This document shows, one piece after another, positions 20,221-29,886 of a DNA stretch of 64,000 nucleotides (position 1 is the first letter of the stretch; every line of letters starts with the position of its first letter). The DNA comes from Ophiostoma sp. CBS 140.51 (taxonomy: Eukaryota > Ascomycota > Sordariomycetes > Ophiostomatales > Ophiostomataceae). The notes below the pieces were generated by a model. It was not told the DNA's origin and did not search any database. It was given only the letters and a program-made list of their open reading frames with translations. The stretch spans positions 62,001 through 126,000 of the forward strand of contig JANSLP010000026.1 of NCBI GenBank assembly GCA_029298735.1, read 5' to 3'. A program made the translations under genes and the position numbers.

Positions 20221-21846
20221 ATGCCTCAACAACCAAATGATGGCCCCAACGGCAACGGCAACGATGCTAACAAGAACTCCGACGACACAGCATCTGTAAA
20301 CTTCCGCCGCGGCATCCAGAAGGTTGTCAACGGCACCTATGGCTCCACCGACAACGCCGATGGCACCGGTAGCCGTGTGAACAGCATCCTCTCGGGTGGT
20401 GCTGGCAACGAAGCCGCGCCTCTGCTGGTCGGTGCCGGTGCTGCCTCGCGCCGCTCGACTTCCGGTTCCTACATCCCTCACGTCCACACCGCGGGCGAGC
20501 ACCACGGCTTTGCCCGTCGCCTTCTCTTCGACAAGTACCACACTCCTGGCTACAACAGCTCCAACGTCTTCGTCCGCTACACCGCCCACGTCCTAAACAT
20601 CACCAAGGCCACCCTCTACTCCAGCCCCGTCAACGTCCTGCTCGTCTTTGTCCCCGTCGGTATCGTCGCTGGCATTCTGGGCTGGAGCGCCGTCTGGGTC
20701 TTCACCCTCAACTTCTTCGCCATCATCCCGCTCGCTGCCGTCCTGTCGTTCGCTACTGAGGAGATCTCCGTCCGCCTGGGCGAGTCCATGGGCGGTCTGC
20801 TCAACGCCACGTTCGGTAACGCCGTCGAACTGATTGTCAGTATTGTTGCTCTGCGCCAGGGCCAGATCGAGGTTGTCCAGTCGTCCATGCTGGGCTCTAT
20901 TCTGTCCAACCTGCTGCTCGTCCTCGGCATGTGCTTCCTGCTCGGCGGTATTTGGAACATGCGCGACCGCGACAACCGGCCTATGGAGCAGAGCTTTGCC
21001 ACCGTGACTGCCCAGACCAGCTGCTCGCTAATGGCTTTGTCCATGGCGTCGTTGATAATTCCGGCGACGCTGTACAGCGCCATCGACGACTCCGCCGACA
21101 AGAAGGCCAAGGACGAGTCTATCCTGATCCTGTCCCGCGGCACTTCGATTATCCTCCTGTGCCTCTACGTCCTCTTCCTCTTCTTCCAGCTCCATACCCA
21201 CGCCACCCTCTTTGACCCAGAGACCACCCCCTCGGCCTTTGTCAACGGCCTCCACAGCGACGAGGGCAGCGACGACGAGGGCGGCTCGCTCGACGGCGAG
21301 GAGGAGGAGCCCCACATGAGCCCCTGGTCCGCCGCCGGTGTTCTCGTTGTTGTTACTCTTCTGGTCTCTGTCTGCGCCGAGTACCTGGTCGACAGCATCG
21401 ACGAGATTGTCGCCTCCGGCAAGATCTCCAAGAGCTTCATCGGTCTGATCCTCCTGCCCATTGTCGGTAACGCTGCCGAGCACGTCACCGCCTGTGTCGT
21501 CGCCACCCGCAACAAGATGGACCTGGCTCTCGGTGTGGCTCTGGGCTCCAGCATCCAGATTGCTCTGCTCGTCACGCCTTCCCTGGTTATTGTTGGCTGG
21601 TTGATTCTGGACCAGCCCATGTCCCTGCGCTTCGAGACCTTTGAGACAGTCGTCTTTGCCCTCAGTGTTTTGGTTGTCGCCTACACCGTCCAGGACGGCA
21701 AGTCCAACTACCTCGAAGGTGCTATGCTTATGGGCTTGTACATTATCATTGCACTGGCCTTTTACGTCAGCCCTGGCGACTCCCTCGACAAGGCCCTGTC
21801 GGGTGTCTACAGCGTCTTCTCCAGCCTCGCCCCGGGCAGTTCGTGA
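20221..21846 (+). CDS. vcx1: vacuolar Ca2+/H+ exchanger, CAX/Vcx1 family
   Basis: This 541-residue single-exon membrane protein is a cation/proton exchanger that uses the vacuolar proton gradient to load Ca2+ into the vacuole. A hydrophilic N-terminus (about 1-120) precedes two hydrophobic halves of about five helices each. The two inverted alpha-repeats carry the diagnostic motifs GNAVELIVSIVAL (199-211, E203) and GNAAEHVTACVVA (416-428, E420), which form the ion-binding site. Between them is an acidic linker around 345-365 (GSDDEGG, EEEEP) typical of the family. The ATG at 20221 is the first ATG after a 173-nt ATG-free stretch and gives a plausible N-tail. It is convergent with UTP14. Expression may be influenced by upstream ATGs in the leader. 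Confidence 0.93.
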   Translation: MPQQPNDGPNGNGNDANKNSDDTASVNFRRGIQKVVNGTYGSTDNADGTGSRVNSILSGGAGNEAAPLLVGAGAASRRSTSGSYIPHVHTAGEHHGFARRLLFDKYHTPGYNSSNVFVRYTAHVLNITKATLYSSPVNVLLVFVPVGIVAGILGWSAVWVFTLNFFAIIPLAAVLSFATEEISVRLGESMGGLLNATFGNAVELIVSIVALRQGQIEVVQSSMLGSILSNLLLVLGMCFLLGGIWNMRDRDNRPMEQSFATVTAQTSCSLMALSMASLIIPATLYSAIDDSADKKAKDESILILSRGTSIILLCLYVLFLFFQLHTHATLFDPETTPSAFVNGLHSDEGSDDEGGSLDGEEEEPHMSPWSAAGVLVVVTLLVSVCAEYLVDSIDEIVASGKISKSFIGLILLPIVGNAAEHVTACVVATRNKMDLALGVALGSSIQIALLVTPSLVIVGWLILDQPMSLRFETFETVVFALSVLVVAYTVQDGKSNYLEGAMLMGLYIIIALAFYVSPGDSLDKALSGVYSVFSSLAPGSS

Positions 21847-22324
21847 GCATTAAAGAGAGCGAAATGAAATGAAAACAACCTACAAAAACAACAAAAACAT
21901 GAAAGTACGCAAGTACTTGAACACGAAACGAAAACACGGGGAAGAAAATAGCATCACACACAACATTTCCTATATCTTAACAAACTGTCTACTAGATCTA
22001 TTTACCTAGTCAGGAGACGCTTTTTTTCCTATGTACAAATAGGTTCTGGTCATTTTGGTTACTTTTGGTTGCATGCACTTTGGTTCTTATGGACACATTT
22101 TGGTTTCTGGCATTACTTTATTGGCTTATTTTGATTATTCTTTTGTTCTTTTGTCTTACGTTGTCAGTCTTGACTATTTCTTTGATTTGAACTTGGTTTC
22201 AATCTGTAACAAACTTTTTGATATCCATTATTTTCCTTTTGTCTATCCCAATGCTAAATGCTATGCTTTGATAAAAAACTGCTGTGTACTATACACCGTG
22301 ACCATTAACCGTTCGACTCGTGGC
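21847..22324. other. convergent 3' intergenic region (vcx1 / utp14)
   Basis: This 478-bp AT-rich spacer lies between two convergent stop codons and probably holds both 3' UTRs. Nothing else is seen. Confidence 0.6.
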
Positions 22325-25300
22325 CTACAACTGCGGCTTCGCCATTGGCAGTACCACACCCTGCTTCTGCAGAATGCGCGGCTTCGTCGCGTCCTGGAAC
22401 GCAAACGTCGTCGACCACTCGGGGCCCACCGGCAAACGCAGTGACCGCTCGTACTGGTTCCGCGTCTCAAACTCGTGCGGCAGCTGCGACGCCAAGTACT
22501 TTTCGTTCTTGTGCACCCGCCGCTCGCTGATAATGACCTTGTCCGACTTGGCGTCGCGGCGGACCACCTCCTTCGTCTTCGTATCTTTCTTTCCTCCGGG
22601 GGTACGTGTGGCCCGCTGATCCCGCTTGATGGCCCGTTTGCTCACACCGTCGCCGACCCAAGAACCCCAGCCGGGCATCAGATCGCTGTTCTTGTTCTTC
22701 TTGCCGCTCACGCGCGCCTGCTCCTCTTCCCACGCCGCCGCCTCCTCGGCCGCCTGCCGCACCTTTTCGGCAGCAAACTCGGCCGCCGCACCGTCTTCAC
22801 CCAAAGCCTTGCGCAGCAGCTGCTCGTTCTCGGCGCGGAAGCGGAAATGTTTGCTGCGGTTGGCGTTGCCGCGGGTGTCAACGTCATCCTCGCTGTCGGA
22901 GCCCGAGGACGAAGTCTCGGAGTCGTAGCCGGCAGTACCGTTCGTAGCCTGCTTGGCACGAGCAGCGGCAGCAGCGGCCTTCTTAGCGGCCGCGACCTCC
23001 TTGGCACTCGTCGTGTTCTCGGCAGCCTTGTTCTGGGCCAGAACGTCGTCGACAACAGCGGACATGACGAGACGGCCGTCTGCAGTCAAACCGGGCGTAG
23101 TGTCCAAGTCGACACCGTTCTTCTTTGCCTTCTTGTCCTTGCCGCTGCTGCCGGACTTGGCCACAACGGTCCACGAGCCAGCATCGCCAGGAGCCGAAGC
23201 TGCGCGGGCAGGGTATGTGTTGGAAACGTCGGCAGCATGGCTGGGCTTTTCGGAGGCGGCGGCAGCGGCGGCGGCTTCACGCTCAGCAGCAGCTTGTCTC
23301 CGCCGTTCCTGGCGGGTAGGACCATGAGCAGCCTCGTCGTTGGCGGGACCCTTTTGACCAGCAACAGGACCGTAGCTGCGACGGCCAACAGCCTTGTCGG
23401 CCGCATCCTCGTCGTCGTCGCCACCATTGGCGCCATCAACATCAAAGTCAATCATGTCCTCGTCGCTGTCGTCACCGCGGTCAAGGTCACGCATAATCTC
23501 GGCGACGGCCTCGTCGTTGGCTTTCTTGCGCGCCTCCTCGGCCTTGCGCATAAAGGCAATGCCCATCAGGCCCTTGGGCTCGTCGTCGTCGCCGCCCTTG
23601 CCGCCAGCCGCTGCCAGCTTTTGCTTTGTGCGCAACTTAAAGGCCTCCTCGTCGCTCTCTTCACCGAAGGAGTCGCTGTCGCTCTCCTCCGCCTCGCCAT
23701 TCTTGGCGACACGGCGGCCGCCAACACCCGCACCGTCCACGCGCCGGCGCAGCTCCTCGTCCTGCCGGGCCATGTCCACCAGACCCGCACGGAACTCGTC
23801 GTCCCAGGCGGCACGGTTCGTGTTCTTGGCCCGCTTGGCCCACTTGCTGTCGCGGTGGCGGGCGCCCATGCGCTCGAGGGCACGCCGGCGGTGCGCCGCA
23901 TCACGCTCGGCCTCCGAGTCCTGATCCTCGTCGTCATCATGCTCCGCATCCGAGGCCTCGAGTGCCTCCTCAGCCCGCTGCCGCTCACGGCGGTGCACCC
24001 GGCGGTACGCCTTACTCTTGATCTTCTTGATGCGCTTGGCACGGGCCTGCTCGCGCGACTGCAGCTCACGGGCGCGGCGCTTCTGGCCAATAATGGCTTT
24101 CAGGGCATCGGGCGAGAGCTCCTCCTCGGCCTTTTGGCGCTCCAGCTGTTTCTGCTGGGCGCGCTCCTCGGCCTGGGCCTGGGGGCCGAGACCGCTCTCC
24201 TCCATAATGGACAAGATAGTCTTTTCAAGGTCGGTCTGGGCCGACTTGTGGTTGATGGGCAAGAGGGTGGCCGTGTCGAGGCCTGACGTCGCAATGGAGC
24301 CGGCGACTTCGAAGCTCAAGTGCTCAGCGCGGCGGTTCTGCTTGACCGTCTCAGTCCAGCGGTCGAGGGTCTCGTTTGCCTTTTCGGCAGCGGCGACACG
24401 CAGCTGCTGATCCTGCTGCATGGGCAGGAGGGGCACGTCGAGTTTCTTGTCGGACGAAGCGCCGACGGCGGCCTTGATGGACTTCTTGAGGCTCTTGTCT
24501 TTGCTGCCGAGGGAGGCGTTGAACTGGTAAGGATTGGTGGAGTTGTTGGCAGCATCGGCATCACTGTCGTCGTCGTCGCTGTCGCCGTTCTGGCCAGCGG
24601 CATAGGCCGAGGCGATGCTCTGTAGGGCGTCCGACTTGCCGAGAACGGCCTCGTCGTCTTCCTCGTCGTCCTCTTCGTCATCGCTGTCGTACTCGGAAGA
24701 GTCTGTAGACGACAACTCGTCGCTACCGCTGTCGTCGGAGCCAGAGCCGGAAATATCGGATGCGTCCGAAGCGTCTGACGCAAACATATCGCTGTCTTCC
24801 GTCTGTTGCTGCTGCTTCTTCTTTTTCCGAGACTTGTCCTTCTTGGACGAACTGGCGGCCTCTTCTTCCTCGTCAGACGACACAATGTCGAGAGCAGCAG
24901 CCAGGTCAATGGCCTCGTCGCCCAGATCGGCACCGTCGTCGCCAACATCCTCGTCGCTATAATTGTCTTCGCTGTCGTCGTCAAAACCGCCAAAGTCGTC
25001 GGGGTCGTCAAACTTTTCCGCCTTCTTCGATTTGGACTTGGCCTTCTTGTTCTTGTTCTGCTTCGACTTGCTGCCCTTGAAAGCAAACGCGTCAAAAATC
25101 TCGTCGTCGTCGCTGTCGCCAAAGGCCTCATCACTATCAATCTCCGAGTCGTCGTCGTCACTGCCCACACCCTCGCGCCACTCGTTGCCGGAGCTGTCGC
25201 TATGGATCTCGTTGGACGAGCCGTCAGAAGCATCATCGTTGTCGTTGTTGGGTCGGCGGCGCTTGGGTGCTTCCTCTTCATCATCATCCTCGTCCTCGTC

Positions 25301-25594
25301 GTCGTCATCGTCGCCGCGCCGGCGCTTGGTCTGGTCACGCTCAATCTCTAGATCACGCACGCGGACACCCTTGGCCCGGGACTCGCCGACTTGTTGCTCG
25401 GCCAAAGCCATGACATCGACACGGCCGCCCTGTCGTGTCCGAGGGGCGCCACCGCTACTTCGAGCGCCAGACGGGGCACCGCTGGCACGGGGACCACCAG
25501 CACCTCCACCATTTCCTCCAGACTTCTTGTTGCCCTTGCGCTTCTTGTTCGGGTCCGCCAGCAGGGGCCGCCCGTGGGCCTGGCGACCAGGCAT
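22325..25594 (-). CDS. utp14: UTP14, U3 snoRNP / SSU-processome component
   Basis: This 1089-residue single-exon nucleolar protein starts at the ATG at 25594. The N-terminal third is a series of Lys/Arg-rich and long Asp/Glu/Ser blocks. The conserved Utp14 region follows (LPINHKSAQTDLEKTILSIMEESGL, IKKIKSKAYRRVHRRER, MGARHRDSKWAKR, GIAFMRKAEEARKK). The C-terminus has the signature PGWGSWVG at 974-981 and a basic tail ending in the RNQYERSLRLPVGPEW segment. Utp14 is needed for 18S rRNA maturation and in yeast binds and activates the helicase Dhr1. The protein is longer than yeast Utp14 (899) because of expanded acidic tracts. It is divergent from a mitochondrial ribosomal protein gene across 638 bp. 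Confidence 0.95.
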   Translation of the reverse strand: MPGRQAHGRPLLADPNKKRKGNKKSGGNGGGAGGPRASGAPSGARSSGGAPRTRQGGRVDVMALAEQQVGESRAKGVRVRDLEIERDQTKRRRGDDDDDEDEDDDEEEAPKRRRPNNDNDDASDGSSNEIHSDSSGNEWREGVGSDDDDSEIDSDEAFGDSDDDEIFDAFAFKGSKSKQNKNKKAKSKSKKAEKFDDPDDFGGFDDDSEDNYSDEDVGDDGADLGDEAIDLAAALDIVSSDEEEEAASSSKKDKSRKKKKQQQQTEDSDMFASDASDASDISGSGSDDSGSDELSSTDSSEYDSDDEEDDEEDDEAVLGKSDALQSIASAYAAGQNGDSDDDDSDADAANNSTNPYQFNASLGSKDKSLKKSIKAAVGASSDKKLDVPLLPMQQDQQLRVAAAEKANETLDRWTETVKQNRRAEHLSFEVAGSIATSGLDTATLLPINHKSAQTDLEKTILSIMEESGLGPQAQAEERAQQKQLERQKAEEELSPDALKAIIGQKRRARELQSREQARAKRIKKIKSKAYRRVHRRERQRAEEALEASDAEHDDDEDQDSEAERDAAHRRRALERMGARHRDSKWAKRAKNTNRAAWDDEFRAGLVDMARQDEELRRRVDGAGVGGRRVAKNGEAEESDSDSFGEESDEEAFKLRTKQKLAAAGGKGGDDDEPKGLMGIAFMRKAEEARKKANDEAVAEIMRDLDRGDDSDEDMIDFDVDGANGGDDDEDAADKAVGRRSYGPVAGQKGPANDEAAHGPTRQERRRQAAAEREAAAAAAASEKPSHAADVSNTYPARAASAPGDAGSWTVVAKSGSSGKDKKAKKNGVDLDTTPGLTADGRLVMSAVVDDVLAQNKAAENTTSAKEVAAAKKAAAAAARAKQATNGTAGYDSETSSSGSDSEDDVDTRGNANRSKHFRFRAENEQLLRKALGEDGAAAEFAAEKVRQAAEEAAAWEEEQARVSGKKNKNSDLMPGWGSWVGDGVSKRAIKRDQRATRTPGGKKDTKTKEVVRRDAKSDKVIISERRVHKNEKYLASQLPHEFETRNQYERSLRLPVGPEWSTTFAFQDATKPRILQKQGVVLPMAKPQL

Positions 25595-26232
25595 GTTGTG
25601 TGGGAGGGTGGGAAAGTTGGTTGTATTCGACGATCGTCCGAAGTCGTGTGTGATTCGAAAATTGTGTATGTCAAGAAAAATCGTTGAAAAAGAAGTTGAT
25701 GTTGCTCTTTTTTCGGTCTAGTTGAGTTCGCTGGTCGTTGACAATTATAGATTTTGCCCATACAATTTTTCCAGTTTGCTACTTTTGGTAGGCAATTCGA
25801 AACTTTTTTTTAGTGGGGTTTTCTGCCGCTCTTTTTTACCAACCAAGATGGTGCCAGGTACAAAAGGCGGTGAAAACTCCATTTGCTGTGGGTCCACCTC
25901 TACCAAGTCCGCCCAGCACTGGTTGAGAGCTTTCCGGCTATCCAATTGAAACTCTCTGAAAATTGAAAGGCATCACAATCGATCTCGAACCACCTCACAC
26001 GACACAGCGACGACATTCAATTGAGACCGACGACGGCCAGCAGCACAACCCCCTGCAATCGCACACCCACGGCGATCAATCCCTACGAACACACTTTTGT
26101 TCTCTCTCTTCATTGAGCCAGAACAGCAACTACAATCGAACGACAGCCCGTCGCCAAGTTCGATTCTCGCGACAACTCGCAAAGACTTCACCTCTCCTCC
26201 CCCCCCCCACCACCCCGCTCCCTCTCCTCACA
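25595..26232. promoter_or_regulatory. bidirectional promoter region, utp14 (-) / mL41 (+)
   Basis: The two start codons face away from each other across 638 bp. A poly(C) run near 26203-26210 and CA/CT-rich sequence precede the mL41 ATG. No TATA consensus is evident, as is common for ribosome-biogenesis genes. Confidence 0.5.
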
Positions 26233-26601
26233 ATGCGCGCCACCGACATTCTGCTGCGGCCGTACCGCAAGCTCAAGCTCACCGTCAAGGACGTCAACAA
26301 GGGCTTCTACAAGGGCACCCGCACCGGCTCCATGGGTCGCCACACGAAAAAGGGTGGCTACGTTATTGAGTTACCCAAAGTGCGCACCTATGTCGTGCCT
26401 TCTCTGGCGGGTTTCAATGTGAGTGCAGTTCTATCATTATCATCTGCCGCAAGCATGCTAACGGAGTAGTTGACCCCCTTCGTCACAAAACGCGTGCGCC
26501 CGACGTTTGGCGTGTACCCGCCGAGCGAAGGCCCGCTCAAGGGTCCGCGGAGTCCGTCGCTATACCTGCAGCGGTGGAAGGCCGAGAACGGTCTTGATTA
26601 A
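26233..26601 (+). CDS. mitochondrial ribosomal protein mL41 (yeast MRPL27 family), 2 exons
   Basis: Exons are 26233-26418 and 26470-26601, encoding 105 residues. The 51-nt intron has donor GTGAGT, a GCTAAC branch and acceptor TAG, phase 0; splicing joins LAGFN to LTPFVTKRVRP. The N-terminus MRATDILLRPYRKLKLTVKDVNKG and the following KGTRTGSMGRHTKKGGYVIE are basic and typical of the MRP-L27/mL41 family of the mitochondrial large subunit. The basic amphipathic N-terminus could act as import signal. An internal alternative AG three bases before the acceptor would break the frame. Its size matches fungal orthologues. Divergent from utp14. Confidence 0.9.
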
Positions 26602-27183
26602 GTGTGCGAGGAGAATACAAGATAAAAGAACCGGGGAAGTGGCGAGGAAGAGCGTTTGATTTACATGTACATTTTTTTTGCATAGCCGGGATGGCGGTTA
26701 ATACGTCTAAGAGATGGGGATTGGAGATGCTGTACAAAAAGACGAAAGCCGAAAAGACAGATATACGAAAAACTTGTACGAACACGGGTGTATCGGATGG
26801 GAATATCCGGGCTATCACGGAGGATACATAAACCACTGGCAATGATACGATTCAAATGAATATTTCAACTCATATCACGTCCGTGGACAGTTCATTGTGA
26901 CAGCATGAGAAGACGCTACGTGATTACTCGTCACAGGTTCTAATTTAAAAGTTTATTATGTTATATAGATCATTCAATATTGCTTGCAGTGCTTGCATGT
27001 ACTATCCTGCGAGGTATGATGTTCTAAAGCAAAAGAAAGAGACGAATATACAGATACACAAAAGAGAAATATAGCAAAGTAGATACAGTCTAGCGTCTCT
27101 GAAGACGCTTCATATACATAATAGTATGTTCATTCTGTACACAGAACGGGAGGTATTAATATTCAAAAGGTGTCGTCGTACAC
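26602..27183. other. convergent 3' intergenic region (mL41 / hydrolase)
   Basis: This 582-bp AT-rich spacer separates two convergent stop codons. No gene or strong motif is seen. Confidence 0.6.
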
Positions 27184-29886
27184 CTAATGCACAGGCGACA
27201 TCGGAGCCACTGGCGACGGCTGGGCGGGTGCCACCGACAAATCCGCCGTCGAGTGCAGCGTCACCATGCTCGCCGTCTCGGCCTCCTTGTTGAGCGTAAA
27301 CGGCAGCGCGATGCCGCCCAAAAAGGGCCGCTTGCCGGTCGAACCCACGAGGTTAGCATCACCAGCGGCTCTGGCCGCATCGTAGGGAGTGAGCAACTCG
27401 CCATCAGCGGGCTGCTTTTCGGTGGCGGTGGCATCGCTTGCCTCACTGACGGCGACACCATCACCGTTCACCAGCGTCGAGCCTTCCGCGAGAGGTGCTG
27501 GCATGGGTGGTGGTGTCTGCCCATCAGCTTGGTTCTCATCGCGCACGAAGCGGCGGCGTGACCGGCTGCGGTCGTCGGAACGAGCTGCCGCTGCCTCTGC
27601 TGATGCGACAGGCACAGCAGTCTGGTCGCGGCCGCGGAAGGAGTGGTTGTCCTCTGCAGCCGCCTTCTCTGCTTTCTCCACCTTCTCAGCATCCTGCTCG
27701 TTGGCCTCCTCTTCACGCTCCATGGTCGACTCGTCATGTTTGGAGCCCCACAGAGACCACATGGCAATACCGTGGTTCTGCTTGCGGGGCGCGTGCTCGG
27801 TCAAGTCCTCACCAATCTTGATGCGACCGGCCAGGGCACTCGGTGGTGGGTGTTCACTAGGACCAAACGACTCAAAGCCGACGGCAGCGTCGCGAAGGCG
27901 TTTTTTGAGGACCTTGCTGCGGTCGCGCGAGTAGCGGCTGTCCCAGTGCTGCTTGGCGGCCGTCCACTTTTCTACGGGGCCCTGTTTGGGGACGCCGACA
28001 TGGTGGGGAGTCTCCAAAGCCATCTTGGTGCCGGGGAGCTCATTGGGCGGTGCCAGAGCATAAACGTCGCCATGGCGGGTGACACGCTGGCGGATCAAGT
28101 GGTTCTTGAACGGTGGGAGCGGGTCGCCGGCCTTGCCAATGTGCTGGCCCGGACCGGTACCGGTGCTCTCCTTCTTCTTCTTGGTCTTAATAGGGGCATT
28201 GGTTGCTGCAACACCATCCGCTGGAGAAACGGCAGCATCAGGGCGAGGGGGCGCAGGAGACGCACCATCCGACGGCGCATCCAGATCAGAGCTCGAGGCC
28301 GAGATGACCGAAATGTCGTCGTCGTCCAGAATATCAATCTCCGTCTTTTGCGCACGAGCCAGCGCCCAGGCGCCAAACTGAGCAATCGACCGAAACATGA
28401 ATTTGGCCGGACGCGTGAAACTCAGCGTTGTGGCCACATGGCACAGGTCGTCCCAGACCTGGAGCTGGACGTCGGTGGGCGGGTACTTTGCAATCTGGGC
28501 CTTGGCCTCCTCGCTGAGACTGGCCTCGGGGGCTGCGTACTTGACCGGGTCGGCGCACTTGTGGGCAATAAACATCTGCTCGTCGCGCAGAATCTCGCCG
28601 CTGCCGGAGATGATCAGCAGCGGTGGCAGGCCACCGAGTGTGGGCTGCAGCGCCGGGCTGACGAGCGGGTGGTCGAGCATGTTGTTGGTCGTGTACAGCT
28701 GGATCTGCTCATTGACAACAATCTCCTCGGTGCCGTCGTCTGCGACAAGTCGCAGGTTGTTGGCTGCAAACATGTCAAGCTTGGCCTCGTTCTGTGCGGC
28801 AATCTCGGCGTCGGTCTGGGGCGGCGGCGGTGTTGCAGGTTCATTGCTGCCACTGCTGTTGTGTCTCTTGGTCTTGTTGTCCTCGGCCCGAGCCTTTTGG
28901 TTCATCTTGTCCGTTTCCTCCAGCACGGCAGCACTTGGCGGCGGCCAGGCCTTGGATGGCCGCTGGTGAAAGCCATAGGGTGGGATGTAGTCAAAGGGCG
29001 AGTCGACCGTCAAACTGGGGAACGAGTGCGTCAGGTCGACCCAGGGGCTGATCAGAATGGCGCCGGCCGGCAGTGGAATGCCGCGGTCGCGCATAATAAC
29101 GAGAAGCGACAGGACCATGCCACCGCCAGCAGAGTCGCCAGCCAGCACAATCGTGTTGGCATCGTTGTCCTGCAGGCTAAGCAGGTGCAGGTAAGCGCCA
29201 AGACAGTCGTGTAAGCCGCAAGGGAATGGGAACTGCGGTGCGAGCCGGTACCGCGGCGCAAACACGCGAGCCTTGAGCTTGCGCGCATGGCGTTGCAGCT
29301 GGTAGCGATGCTCGTCAACGCTGCCCATGTAGTAGGCGCCACCGTGGACGTAGAACATAACACGGCGTGCCGGTTTGCCGCCTTCCTTTTTCTTACGCTC
29401 GTGGTAGTTGGACTTCATCTCGATCCATTCGGCCTGCAGTGGGCTCTTTGGTTTGCGCCACTGCCACCACTTCTTGCCGCCGACAAGGCGAAGGCCATCG
29501 GGGCCGAGTTGTGTCTCGAGATAGGCGGCGGCTTGCGCAAGGTGCTCATCGGAAATGGTGACAATCTCAAGTCGGATCCAGGACGGGGCCGGCACCCATT
29601 GTGACATGAAGGCCTGCACCTCCTCAACAGTGTGGTGCGAGGCATAGACGAGAAATGTGCGCACGAGTTGCAGACCTTGGTCGTAGGGAAGATGCGCCGT
29701 AGGCCGTTGGCGTCGAGGGGAGCGCTTAAGGTACTATTGCACTGGGCGTGAGCATGCGAAACAAAAAAGGGAGAGCTGAACAGTTACCGGAAGAGACCCG
29801 CGGAAGGATCGGCTTACATGTGAGAAGAACGTCGACACGGCTGTGGGTGTCACCGCAAAAGAGAGAGACACCGTGTTGAGAACCAT
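27184..29886 (-). CDS. HSL-type alpha/beta hydrolase (esterase/lipase) with long disordered C-terminus (2 exons)
   Basis: Exons on the minus strand are 29886-29818 and 29733-27184, giving 872 residues. The 84-nt intron has donor GTAAGC, a CTCAC branch-like site and acceptor TAG, phase 0, and joins TFFSH to YLKRSPRR. The N-terminus MVLNTVSLSFAVTPTAVSTFF is hydrophobic and may anchor the protein in the ER or lipid-droplet membrane. Family motifs are the oxyanion-hole HGGA (about 153-156), the nucleophile elbow GDSAGG (S224), LRDE with the likely acid near 403-407 and VWDDLCHVA with H455. A hydrophilic Pro/Lys-rich insert lies between nucleophile and acid (about 285-330). Residues about 470-872 are charged and low-complexity. 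Substrate unknown; steryl or acyl ester hydrolysis is possible. Confidence 0.85.

Noticed and set aside
22475..24286. 603-codon plus-strand ORF inside UTP14
   Set aside because: Antisense shadow of Asp/Glu/Ser codons; low-complexity Val/Leu/Ala product, no domain. The same applies to the 523-codon frame opposite the hydrolase (27643-29214).
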